Source of the DNA: Streptomyces violaceoruber
GTDB taxonomy: Bacteria > Actinomycetota > Actinomycetes > Streptomycetales > Streptomycetaceae
Length of the DNA stretch: 64,000 nt
Direction of reading: 5' to 3'
Assembly (NCBI GenBank): GCA_000720805.1
Contig: JODI01000037.1
Location: forward strand, 1-64,000
Shown piece by piece: positions 32,414-40,681 of the stretch (positions are counted from its first letter, which is position 1; every line of letters starts with the position of its first letter). Below the pieces are notes generated by a model. It did no database searches, was not told where the DNA came from, and saw nothing but the letters and a program-made list of their open reading frames with translations. The position numbers and the translations under genes are program-made.

Positions 32414-33184
32414 TCAGGCCACGTCGGTGTCCCGCTCGATGGCCTGGAGGCGGTTCTTGAGCCGGTAGCTGTTGCCGTTGATCGAGACGACTTCGCAGTG
32501 GTGCAGGAGCCGGTCGAGGATCGCGGTGGCCAAGACCTCGTCGCCGAAGACCTGGCCCCATTCGCCGAAGGTCTTGTTCGAGGTCAGGATGATCGAGCCC
32601 TTCTCGTAACGCTTGGAGATCACCTGGAAGACCAAGTTCGCCTCGGCCCGCTCCAGCGGCTGGTAGCCCACCTCGTCGACCACGAGGACGCTGGGCCGGA
32701 GGTAGCTGGTGAGCTTGCTGATCAGCCGGCCCTGGTCCTCGGCGGCTTTGAGGTGACGGACCATGTCGTCGAGGCTGGTGAAGTAGATCGAGTAGCCGGC
32801 CCGGCAGGCCGCGACGGCCAGGGCGACGGCGATGTGCGTCTTGCCGACCCCGGGCGGCCCGAGCAGAGCGACGTTGGCCTTCTCCTCGACGAACGAGAGG
32901 GTGGCCAGGTCCTTGACCTTGCGCGGGTCGAGCTCGGGCTGGAAGGAGAAGTCGTAGTCCTCCAGTGTCTTGTGGTGCGGCAGCTTCGACAGCCGCAGGC
33001 CGTTGCGGAAGCGGCGGTCGTCGCGGATCGCGAGTTCCTCGGACAGCACCAGGTCGAGCAGGTCGAGGTAGCCCATCTTGGCCTCGTCCGCCCGCTGGAT
33101 GTACTGGTTCAGGGCCTCGGCCAGGTGCGGCAGGCCGAGCTTGGCGGCGGTGGTGCGGATGCGGGTGCTGGTCAGCTCGCTCAA
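32414..33184 (-). CDS. istB: IstB helper ATPase
   Basis: A complete 256-residue IstB, the AAA+ partner of IstA that assembles on target DNA. Walker A is LLGPPGVGKTH, Walker B is VLVVDEVGYQPL, a TSNKTFGEWGQVF sensor-like segment follows, and the C-terminus is GNSYRLKNRL. The ATG overlaps the istA stop by 4 nt. It is much closer to the common IS21 IstB than the interrupted copy at 27879. Confidence 0.94.
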   Translation of the reverse strand: MSELTSTRIRTTAAKLGLPHLAEALNQYIQRADEAKMGYLDLLDLVLSEELAIRDDRRFRNGLRLSKLPHHKTLEDYDFSFQPELDPRKVKDLATLSFVEEKANVALLGPPGVGKTHIAVALAVAACRAGYSIYFTSLDDMVRHLKAAEDQGRLISKLTSYLRPSVLVVDEVGYQPLERAEANLVFQVISKRYEKGSIILTSNKTFGEWGQVFGDEVLATAILDRLLHHCEVVSINGNSYRLKNRLQAIERDTDVA

Positions 33185-34617
33185 CGGGCTTCCTTGGTGG
33201 AGGAGTTGGCAGTGAAGGGGCGGGTGCCGGTCAGCTCGTCGTAGACCGACAGCGGACGGCGGCCGACCTCGACGTTCGCGGCGGCGGCCCGGTTCAGCAG
33301 AGTCTGCAGCGGTCCGGCCTCGGGCCCGACTGCCTGGCCGCGGCGGGGCGAGGGCAGAGCGTCGCCGGTGGTGACCTGGCGGCCGGCGCCGGTGGGAAGG
33401 CCGTCCCAGTGCGTTTCATCCACCATGCGGGCGCCTCGGCCGACGGCCCGCGGGTGGACGGCCAACAAGGTCTGTCCACCTGCGTCTGGGACGGTTGAGT
33501 GCAGGCTGACCTGTGACTTCGTGGCCCGGATCTCGACCAGCTGACGGGGTCGGACCTTGCGGGCGGGCACCGAGTAGAGGTTCGCGTCGAAGGCGGCCAG
33601 GCAGTCCTTGCCGACGTGTCGCAGATGCCGTTGAGTGACCACATGCGGGGTTGCCGGCAGCGGGCGCAGGGCCATGTGGTCGCGCACGGCCCGGTGACCG
33701 ATGACTTCGCCGTGGGTGCCGTGGACCTTCGCCCGCCGCAGCGGGACCCAGGCGGCGAAGGCGGCGTTCAGCTCCTCGATGGAGGAGAAGGCCCGGCCGG
33801 CCAGGACGTGGTCACGGACGATGTTCACCTGCCGCTCGACCCGGCCCTTGCCCTGCGGCCGGTAGGCGGCCAGCACGTCGACGTCGAAGTCGTAGTGCCC
33901 GGCGAAGGCGACAGCCTCCGGGTGCAGCGGAACCGCCTCGCCGGGGGCGACGTGTCGGCGCACGACCGTCTTGGTGCGGTCGTAGACGATGCTCATCGGC
34001 ACCCCGCCGAAGTGCGCGAACGCGGCCCGGTGGCAGTCGAAGAACGTAGCCAGGTCCTGGCTGGTGGTGAAACAGCAGAACGGGTCGCGCGAGTACGACA
34101 GCGTCATGTGGAAGGAGTAGACCTTCGGGATGCCGACATGGGCGAGGATCTTGCCCTCGTCTCCCCAGTCGACCTGGGCCTGAGCACCCGGGACGACCTC
34201 GAACCGCCGGTGCAGGCCCGCCAGCTCACCCGGGCTGATGCCCAGTTCCTCCGCGATCCGGGGCCGGGCTTCCTGCAGATAGAGTTTCACCCGCTGGTAG
34301 TTGATCGTGACCCCGTACTCCTGTGCCAGACGCTCCTGGATCACCCTTCCCTTGAGCAGGATCTCGGACCTGAGCATCGCGTCGATCAGCGGCGCGACCT
34401 CGTCCACCACCCGCCGAGGACGCTGACCTGCTGCTTCTCTCTTCGGCGGCGCAACCGATGCAGGGTCCTTGAGGTACTTGCTGACTGTCCGGCGGTTCAG
34501 CCCCGTCTCCTTCGCGATCTCCCGCAAGCTCATCGCACCGGACTCATACAGCGGACGAAACCGCCTCAACTCCAGCCAGCGATGCGGATCCAAGACCACC
34601 GTCAGCCTCCCTGCCAA
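33181..34617 (-). CDS. istA: IS21-family transposase IstA
   Basis: A complete 478-residue IS21 transposase. The HTH is at residues about 25-55 (GAMSLREIAKETGLNRRTVS). The DDE core has its first Asp in AQVDWGDEGKI, the second in MSIVYDRTKTV and the Glu in GKGRVERQVNIVRDHV. A C-terminal beta domain (AAFDANLYSVPARKVRPRQL) and a partly low-complexity tail follow. It is shorter than the IstA at 26245 and of a different branch. Confidence 0.94.
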   Translation of the reverse strand: MAGRLTVVLDPHRWLELRRFRPLYESGAMSLREIAKETGLNRRTVSKYLKDPASVAPPKREAAGQRPRRVVDEVAPLIDAMLRSEILLKGRVIQERLAQEYGVTINYQRVKLYLQEARPRIAEELGISPGELAGLHRRFEVVPGAQAQVDWGDEGKILAHVGIPKVYSFHMTLSYSRDPFCCFTTSQDLATFFDCHRAAFAHFGGVPMSIVYDRTKTVVRRHVAPGEAVPLHPEAVAFAGHYDFDVDVLAAYRPQGKGRVERQVNIVRDHVLAGRAFSSIEELNAAFAAWVPLRRAKVHGTHGEVIGHRAVRDHMALRPLPATPHVVTQRHLRHVGKDCLAAFDANLYSVPARKVRPRQLVEIRATKSQVSLHSTVPDAGGQTLLAVHPRAVGRGARMVDETHWDGLPTGAGRQVTTGDALPSPRRGQAVGPEAGPLQTLLNRAAAANVEVGRRPLSVYDELTGTRPFTANSSTKEAR

Positions 34618-34721
34618 CCCGAACCGACAGCAGCAGACTCACGGCCGACACCCCGTCACCGCATCAAGAATGGTGCACTTTCATCCGTACGAGGTGGTGC
34701 ACGTTCGCTTGTACGCCGACA

Positions 34722-34793
34722 GTGGGCGTAGACCAGGCGCAACCGGGCCGGGTCGCCGGGCAGTTCGCGTGCCGGACGGCGAGATGCAGTCAT
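34722..34793 (-). pseudogene. 5' fragment of the IS-interrupted GNAT-like gene
   Basis: From the ATG at 34793 the frame reads MTASRRPARELPGDPARLRL then VYAH, and meets the IS end at the GTGGG duplication. Joined to the part left of the IS it continues in frame as DHPVKPFDF. The true start could lie a little further upstream, as the frame stays open. Confidence 0.6.
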
Positions 34794-35117
34794 GTCTGGG
34801 GAGGGTAGTGGGCAGGTCTGACAGCCGCCGCGGATGCAACCCAGGATGAAAGACCCGCGGTCGCCCCACGCGCGCGTGACGCAGGCGCCCTGCAGGCGCT
34901 GTCCTGGCCTGCCGGGGACAATGATGCCGAAAAGCCTTACGCGGACGGGCCGACCGGCTATGGTCGTTCGCGGACCCGGGTTGTCGATCGCATCGACGGC
35001 ACCAGTCACCTTTCGATTCTTGCGCTGTCCGGAGATGCGGCTGTACCGCACCTACCAGCAGCTTTCCCTGTCGTGTGCGGTGGGCCCGTGGCCGGCCGCG
35101 GTCGTTGGAGTGCTCCT
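34794..35117. other. intergenic region, 324 bp
   Basis: It holds no supported gene. It probably contains the promoter of the interrupted GNAT-like gene (minus strand) and of the gene at 35118. A 12-bp palindrome CACGCGCGCGTG lies at 34867-34878, and a short direct repeat CAGGCGC follows it. A plus-strand TTGCGC about 17 nt before TGTACC near 35020-35046 is a weak promoter candidate. Confidence 0.4.
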
Positions 35118-36542
35118 GTGACAGCCCCACCGGTTCCGGCCGTGCCCCGCAGCTTTCTCTGCGAGCACGCGAGCAGCAAGAGCCGTGTCCTTGTCCTGCT
35201 GGCCCATGCGAACGGACCCATCTGCGTGCAGGCCGTGTTCACCTGCCGGGACGCCCACGTGGCCCAGCACGCGGCCCGGCTGCTGTCGTCCGCCGCCCTC
35301 GACGGGGCCCTCACCGAGCAGCAGGAGATCACGGCGCAGAAGATCGCCACGGCGCTGCCGGACGCCCCGGCCGCGTCCTTCCGTCAGGCCCTGGAGCGCG
35401 CTCGGGCCGGCGTGTGGCCCAGCGCCGCCCCCGCGTTGTTCTCCTGGCCTGACGACGACCGACTGGAGGGGCCGGCGCAGGACGAGCCCGAGCTTCCCGT
35501 CTCGGCCACTCGATCACCAAAGGACGCCCGGCTGGCCGACCTGCCGGGCCCAGTCGTCCGGGTGGTGCAGCTGCGTGAGTTCCACGTGTACGACCAGGCC
35601 AAGCTGGTCGCTGCCGCGGCGGCCGGCGGCTGGCAGCCGACGGAGGATGAGGAACGGGGCGAGGACGATCCGCACGACCTCGTGGGCGCGGTCATGTTCG
35701 CTGCGGAGAGCACGGGAGAGCTGCCCGGCATGGACTGGCTGACCGATGCTCAGGAAGGCCACCTGCTGCTGCCCGCACGGGGAGACGAGGTCGCCGACTG
35801 GTCGACCGAACCCGTCCGCATCAACTTCGGCACCGGCTGGCGGCTCCAGCAGGCCGCCAACCCCTATACCGCACCCCCGCGAAACCCCGGTGCCACTGCG
35901 GCTGTGCCCGAGGAGCCGCAGCCGGACTTCGCCTCGCTCTTCGCCCTGCCCGCGGTGTGCGACTGCGAGGAGGAAGACTGCCAGAAGTGCCAGTGGACGT
36001 TCACGCCGCGCACGGCCGATCTGCTCTTCAGCGCGCTGGACGAGCTTGCTGAGGCAGCCTACGACGATGCCGCCGAGTTGGGTGAGCGTCGCGTCACCCA
36101 GGACGATGACGGTGCGTGGGGCTTCTTCTCCCGTCTGCCGCAAGTGACATGGCGCCAGAACCTGCAGTGGCGCCGCAACCTGGCCCGGGCCTGCGACGAT
36201 CTGGCAGGCGACCTCCAGCGCGGCAGCTGGCCCCGGCCCACCTGCGCGGCCGAGGAGATGGTCTTGCACCTCGCTCTCAGCGAGGCCCCCGCCCATCTGG
36301 AAGCAGGCGACAGCGCGCATGCGGCGCTGCCCAAGCACCGCGACGACTACGACTTCGACGCGTGCTCGGACTTCTTCTTCCAGGACCACGACGTGCTGTG
36401 GCTGTACGACAGCAAGTACAACTCCGATGAGGCGGACAGCGCCGGGGCCTCCCCCGTCCCGCCCGCCCTGCATCCGGACAACTGGTTCGAGGACTTCCTC
36501 AACATCCCTGCGCGCTCCGCCGAGCGCGGGCACCGCTGCTGA
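35118..36542 (+). CDS. uncharacterised 474-residue protein
   Basis: No family recognised. The protein is acidic and soluble, with no membrane segment or nucleotide-binding motif visible. A Cys cluster CDCEEEDCQKCQW occurs around residue 280. The C-terminal part is rich in Asp/Phe/Tyr (DDYDFDACSDFFFQDHDVLW). The GTG at 35118 follows GTTGGAGTGCTCCT; the frame is open 15 codons further upstream. It lies 119 nt before the SF2 helicase on the same strand and might be its partner. Confidence 0.7.
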   Translation: MTAPPVPAVPRSFLCEHASSKSRVLVLLAHANGPICVQAVFTCRDAHVAQHAARLLSSAALDGALTEQQEITAQKIATALPDAPAASFRQALERARAGVWPSAAPALFSWPDDDRLEGPAQDEPELPVSATRSPKDARLADLPGPVVRVVQLREFHVYDQAKLVAAAAAGGWQPTEDEERGEDDPHDLVGAVMFAAESTGELPGMDWLTDAQEGHLLLPARGDEVADWSTEPVRINFGTGWRLQQAANPYTAPPRNPGATAAVPEEPQPDFASLFALPAVCDCEEEDCQKCQWTFTPRTADLLFSALDELAEAAYDDAAELGERRVTQDDDGAWGFFSRLPQVTWRQNLQWRRNLARACDDLAGDLQRGSWPRPTCAAEEMVLHLALSEAPAHLEAGDSAHAALPKHRDDYDFDACSDFFFQDHDVLWLYDSKYNSDEADSAGASPVPPALHPDNWFEDFLNIPARSAERGHRC

Positions 36543-36661
36543 GCCGTCGGCATCGTCCCCGCTGTTTGAGCCGATCCGCAGCCCAGCCCCTCGCATGCGC
36601 CTTCCTCATCTGCCCAACCACCGCGGGCCGTCACCCAGATCTGCCACAGAGAGCACCCGGT

Positions 36662-39600
36662 ATGAACGTGAGCACGCAGCCCGTGTGGGCTGAAGAGAGA
36701 TTCGAGAGCAACAAGATCCGGCAACTACTGGTCCCCGCAGGCGCATTGGAGGTCACGGACGAGGGCGGGCTGCTACGTGTCTCCAACGTCTACGGCAGCT
36801 GGCCTGCTGTGCGCACGGCAGCGGAAGCAGCCGACGGGCTGACGGCCGTGCTGCCCAGCCGGTCCGGCCGCGAGGTGCGCTGGCAGGGCAGCCAGGCGGC
36901 ACATGCACCGCAGACGGTGGTGGAGTCGTATCGGGAGGCCATCGGCTTTCGCCCCTACGGTGAGCCGCGCAGCCTGCGCCGCCCGCAGATCGGCGCCCTG
37001 CACGCGGTGCTGGGGCACTGGGCTTCGGGCCTGGGCGATCCGGGCATCGTGGTCATGCCCACCGGCACCGGCAAGACCGAGACCATGCTGGCGCTGCTGG
37101 TGGCCGCGCGGATGGAACGGCTGCTGGTGCTGGTGCCCAGTGCGGCGCTGCGGGACCAGATCGCGGGGAAGTTCGAGACGCTCGGCATCCTGCAGCAGGA
37201 GCAGATCGTGACACCCGCCGCGTTGCGGCCGCGGGTGGGCCGGCTCGAGCACGGGTTCAAGGACCCGGACGAGGCGGCGTGGTTCGTTGCGGCCTGCAAC
37301 GTCGTCGTCGCCACCCCGCAGATCCTCAGCAAGGCCGTGGGCAATGTGCGGATGGCGCTGCTGTCGTCGTTCTCCCATCTGATCGTGGACGAGGCGCATC
37401 ACTCCCCCGCGGACACGTGGGCGCGGGTGATCGACGATTTCTCCGACCGGCCGGTGCTGCTGTTCACTGCTACCCCGTTCCGGGAGGACGGCCGCCGCCT
37501 GCCTGGCCGTACGGTGTTCCGTTTCCCGCTGCGGGAGGCCCAGCGGCTGGAGTACTTCCGGCGTATCAACTACCGGGCGGTCTTCGGTGTCGAGGACGTC
37601 GACCGGGAACTGGCCGGGCTGGCCGTGGGCCAGTTGCGTGCTGATCTGGAAGCAGGCCACGACCACCTGCTGATGGCACGGGCGGAGAGCATTCCCAAAG
37701 CCGAAGAACTCGGTCTCCTCTACCAGGAGTTGGCGACCGAGCTCAATCCCACCGTGGTCCACCAAAACGTGGGCGTTGCCCGCCGCAAGGCGGCCGTGCA
37801 GGCGCTGCGGGAGCGCGAGTGCCGCATCATCATCTGCGTCGACATGCTTGGTGAGGGGTTCGACGAGCCCGCGCTGAAGATCGCGGCCATGCACGCGGCC
37901 CGTAAGAGTCTGAGCCCGATGATCCAGTTCATCGGAAGGTTCACCCGGGCCGCCGACGGGCTGGGGGAAGCCACGGTGTTCGTCGCGCAGGAGCCGGGCG
38001 CCGGCGCCTCGCCGCTGCGCCGCCTGCTGCGCGAGGACGCCGACTGGAATCATCTGCTGCGCGACCTGACCGACCGCGCCACCCTGGCCGCGGAGGAGAC
38101 CAGCACCTTCGACGCCACATTCACCGGTTCCCCCGAGGACGTGGCGGTCAGCGTGCTGGAGCCGAAGATGAGCGCGGTCGCCTACCGCGCGGCCACCGCC
38201 GAGTGGAGGCCCGAGGCCGCCCTGGCGCTGTGCAAGGGAAACGAGCGCGTCCTGGACGACGCCATGGCCCTGGGCGGCGAGGATTCCCCCGTGGCCTGGT
38301 ATGTCATCGAACGCCGCACCCCGGTGCGCTGGGGCGCACCCCAGGAGCTGGAGCAGGTCGTCTACGAGCTCATCGTGCTCTACTTCGACACCACCCGGCG
38401 GCTGCTGTACATCCACGGCTCGGAGAAGTCGAGCACCTACAAGGATCTGGCCGAGGCGGTGCTGGGCGAGGACTGCGAACTGATCAACGGCAAGCGCACC
38501 TTCCGGGTTCTGGCCCGCCTGGACCGGCTGGTGCCCACCAACGTGGGCCTCAAAGACGCCCGCGACTACTTCACGCGGTTCTCTCTCCACGTCGGCAGTG
38601 ACGTCTCGCAGGGCTTCACCACGGCTCAGGAGCACAAGAGCCAGACCCACATCGCCACATCCGGCTTCGACCGCGGCGACAGCGTCTCGATCAGCGCCGC
38701 GCACTCGGGCCGCTTCTGGTCGCCCACCACCGCGCCGAGCCTGAAAGCCTGGACCAACTGGTGCGACCAGCAGGGCACCAAGCTGCTGGACAGCACCATC
38801 GACCTGGAACAGATCTTCGACGGGTTCATCATTCCCGAGGACATCACCGCGCGGCCGCCGTACGCGCTGCTGGGCGTTCAGTGGCCCTGGCAGGTCTATC
38901 TCGGCTCCCGCGACCGGTACACCCTCACCTACGACAACGTCCGTTATGCGCTCACCGACGTGGACTTCGAGGTCGACGACTACTCCCCCACCGGCCCATT
39001 CCTGTTCTCCCTGACGACCCCCGCCTGGCGGATCGCGTATCAGGCGGACTACGACACCAAAGGCCTGGTTTTCCGGCCGCGCGAGCAAGACGCCGTCATC
39101 GTCGGCAGCGGGCCCACCGCCGAGCCGCAGCCGCTGGAGGAATGGCTTAACACGCACAGGCCCGACCTGTTCCTGGAGGGCGATCGACTCATCGACGATG
39201 AAGGCAAACTCATCGCCCCGCGCTACACCCGCCACCCCTACGACCCGTCCCTGCTCACGCCGCTCGAGTGGCAAGGCGTGGACCTCAGCAAGGAGTCACA
39301 GAGGGCGGAACGCCGCACCGACTCCATCCAGTACTACATGTCGGCCCACCTGCAGGCCACCGGCTCCTTCGACGTCCTTGTCGACGACGACGGCTCGGGC
39401 GAGGCAGCCGACCTGGTCGGCCTCAGGGTCGACGGCCGCTACCTGGATGTGACGCTCGTGCACTGCAAGTACTCGCACAAGCCCACTCCGGGTACACGAG
39501 TCGAGGACTTGTACGAGGTGTGCGGTCAGGCCATGCGCGGCGCCAAATGGCGGCGCGGAAACGCCCTGCCCCTGCTGGACCATCTGCACAGCCGGGCTAT

Positions 39601-39835
39601 GCAGTACTCGCGGCGCAATGGCGGTATCTCACCCTACGAAGTCGGCGACTCCAAGGCCCTGTTCGCCATCCGTGACCAGGCTCGCCTGCTGCGGCCCCGC
39701 TTCCACACCATCATCGTCCAGCCCGGCCTGCAGGCCGGTAAAGCCACCAACGAGCAGCTCCTGCTGCTCGCCGGCGCGGAGAAGTTCGTCCGGGACACCA
39801 GTGCCGGCGACTTCACCGTCTACTGCAGCCGGTAG
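36662..39835 (+). CDS. SF2 DEAH helicase with nuclease-like C-terminal region
   Basis: A 1057-residue superfamily 2 helicase of the ResIII/DEAD type. Motif I is MPTGTGKTE (about residue 132-140), motif II VDEAHH (about 242), motif III LFTATPFRED; in the second RecA domain are IICVDMLGEGFDEP (motif V) and MIQFIGRFTRA (motif VI, about 421). About 500 residues follow. Near residues 900-940 the pattern FDVLVDDDG, then LVGLRVDGRYLDVTLVHCKY, resembles a PD-(D/E)XK nuclease core in which the E-x-K is H-C-K. Such helicase-nuclease fusions occur in restriction and antiphage systems. Two hairpins follow the stop. The helicase call is firm; the nuclease call is tentative. Confidence 0.82.
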   Translation: MNVSTQPVWAEERFESNKIRQLLVPAGALEVTDEGGLLRVSNVYGSWPAVRTAAEAADGLTAVLPSRSGREVRWQGSQAAHAPQTVVESYREAIGFRPYGEPRSLRRPQIGALHAVLGHWASGLGDPGIVVMPTGTGKTETMLALLVAARMERLLVLVPSAALRDQIAGKFETLGILQQEQIVTPAALRPRVGRLEHGFKDPDEAAWFVAACNVVVATPQILSKAVGNVRMALLSSFSHLIVDEAHHSPADTWARVIDDFSDRPVLLFTATPFREDGRRLPGRTVFRFPLREAQRLEYFRRINYRAVFGVEDVDRELAGLAVGQLRADLEAGHDHLLMARAESIPKAEELGLLYQELATELNPTVVHQNVGVARRKAAVQALRERECRIIICVDMLGEGFDEPALKIAAMHAARKSLSPMIQFIGRFTRAADGLGEATVFVAQEPGAGASPLRRLLREDADWNHLLRDLTDRATLAAEETSTFDATFTGSPEDVAVSVLEPKMSAVAYRAATAEWRPEAALALCKGNERVLDDAMALGGEDSPVAWYVIERRTPVRWGAPQELEQVVYELIVLYFDTTRRLLYIHGSEKSSTYKDLAEAVLGEDCELINGKRTFRVLARLDRLVPTNVGLKDARDYFTRFSLHVGSDVSQGFTTAQEHKSQTHIATSGFDRGDSVSISAAHSGRFWSPTTAPSLKAWTNWCDQQGTKLLDSTIDLEQIFDGFIIPEDITARPPYALLGVQWPWQVYLGSRDRYTLTYDNVRYALTDVDFEVDDYSPTGPFLFSLTTPAWRIAYQADYDTKGLVFRPREQDAVIVGSGPTAEPQPLEEWLNTHRPDLFLEGDRLIDDEGKLIAPRYTRHPYDPSLLTPLEWQGVDLSKESQRAERRTDSIQYYMSAHLQATGSFDVLVDDDGSGEAADLVGLRVDGRYLDVTLVHCKYSHKPTPGTRVEDLYEVCGQAMRGAKWRRGNALPLLDHLHSRAMQYSRRNGGISPYEVGDSKALFAIRDQARLLRPRFHTIIVQPGLQAGKATNEQLLLLAGAEKFVRDTSAGDFTVYCSR

Positions 39836-40168
39836 CTCCACGGGCGGGATGCACAATCGGGCAACTGCAGGTGCTGCCCGACTGTCGCTCCAAGGTTCGC
39901 TGGGTGGGGGCACGCCGGCGCTGGCCCGAACGTGCTTTGCCCCTGCGGGTCGGGGGCAAGGCCCGCTGCGGCCACCCTTCCGGCGTTGTCAGCTGACAAC
40001 ACCGCGCTCCGCTCCTCGGCTGGATCGTCTATGGCCGGCCCACGTCCGGCGGGCTCCCGCGACGAACGCGGTATTCCCCTGTCTGCAGCACTACACCCTG
40101 CCGGATCAGGCCAGCAGGTCGTTACAGGTGCTGAGGATTGCCAGGGCGACGGATGAAAGAGGACTGCG
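39836..40168. other. intergenic region, 333 bp
   Basis: Apart from the two hairpins at 39858-39880 and 39938-39960 I see no gene. The promoter of the small gene at 40169 should be in the right part, but no strong hexamers stand out. Confidence 0.4.
39858..39880 (+). terminator. terminator-like hairpin after helicase
   Basis: CGGGCA and TGCCCG arms flank an 11-nt loop, starting 22 nt after the helicase stop codon. There is no T tract. A second stem, TTGCCCC/GGGGCAA at 39938-39960, lies 58 nt further on. Confidence 0.5.
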
Positions 40169-40525
40169 ATGTCGTACGGGTATGGCGGCGGCCCCAATTG
40201 GCCGATGATCCGCGCCAAGCAACGTGCTGAGAGCGAGGCCAACGATGCCCGCCGTCGCAGCGCGCAGCTGCAAGCGTCGGCTTCCGAGTGGCGTGCGAAG
40301 TTCGAGGCACTGGCCGAGCTCGTAAGGGAAGCCGCGGATCGTGCAGGCATGGGGCATCGGCAGGAAGACGGCTGCTCGTGCCGCTCCTGCTGGGATGCGG
40401 TGATCACGAAGATCGTTGAGGACCCGCAGGCTAGTGAGACGGACACCGGGCGATTCGGCAACGCCGCCAGCACGTTCTCGTTCGACGATCTGTTCGGCCG
40501 CTCCACCCCACCGGGGCGCAACTGA
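40169..40525 (+). CDS. small hypothetical protein
   Basis: A 118-residue protein with a Gly/Tyr-rich N-terminus (SYGYGGGPNWP), a charged coiled-coil-like helix (IRAKQRAESEANDARRRSAQ and onward), a CSCRSCWDAV zinc-like motif at about residue 70 and a flexible tail. The ATG follows GAAAGAGGACTGCG. No family known. It is small and helical and might regulate or support the following PIN-like gene. Confidence 0.65.
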   Translation: MSYGYGGGPNWPMIRAKQRAESEANDARRRSAQLQASASEWRAKFEALAELVREAADRAGMGHRQEDGCSCRSCWDAVITKIVEDPQASETDTGRFGNAASTFSFDDLFGRSTPPGRN

Positions 40526-40542
40526 CGCGTCCGAGTGGCGCT

Positions 40543-40603
40543 GGCTCGGCGTGAGCACGGTCCTGAGGCGCCGGCTCGGCGTGAGCACGGTCCTTGAGGC
40601 GCC
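40543..40603. repeat. tandem 30/31-bp direct repeat
   Basis: Two adjacent copies, starting GGCTCGGCGTGAGCACGGTC at 40543 and 40573, differ by one extra T in the second. Each copy can form a GCTC-GGCGT-GAGC hairpin. They lie between the small gene and the PIN-like gene and may be regulatory or the result of local duplication. Confidence 0.9.
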
Positions 40604-40681
40604 GGCCCCGTCGCCTGCCGTATCCCGGCGTTCGGGCTGGCGCATCACAGTACTGGGGCCGGGCCTGGGAGAATGCGGTGC

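Larger units (their letters stand above)
32359..34721 (-). mobile_element. intact IS21-family element, 2363 bp, GTGGG duplication
   Basis: The ends begin TGTCGAGGTAC (from 32359) and, on the complement, TGTCGGCGTAC (from 34721). Both have GTGCACCACC at the same distance (20-29 nt in), then nGTACG and a further GTGCACCA. Multiple subterminal repeats of this kind are typical of IS21. The direct repeat GTGGG flanks both sides (32354-32358 and 34722-34726). It contains complete istA and istB genes and interrupts a GNAT-like gene. Confidence 0.9.

Noticed and set aside
26118..34721. Composite transposon formed by the two IS21-type elements
   Set aside because: The two elements have different termini and different IstA branches, and the second has its own GTGGG duplication, so they inserted independently.
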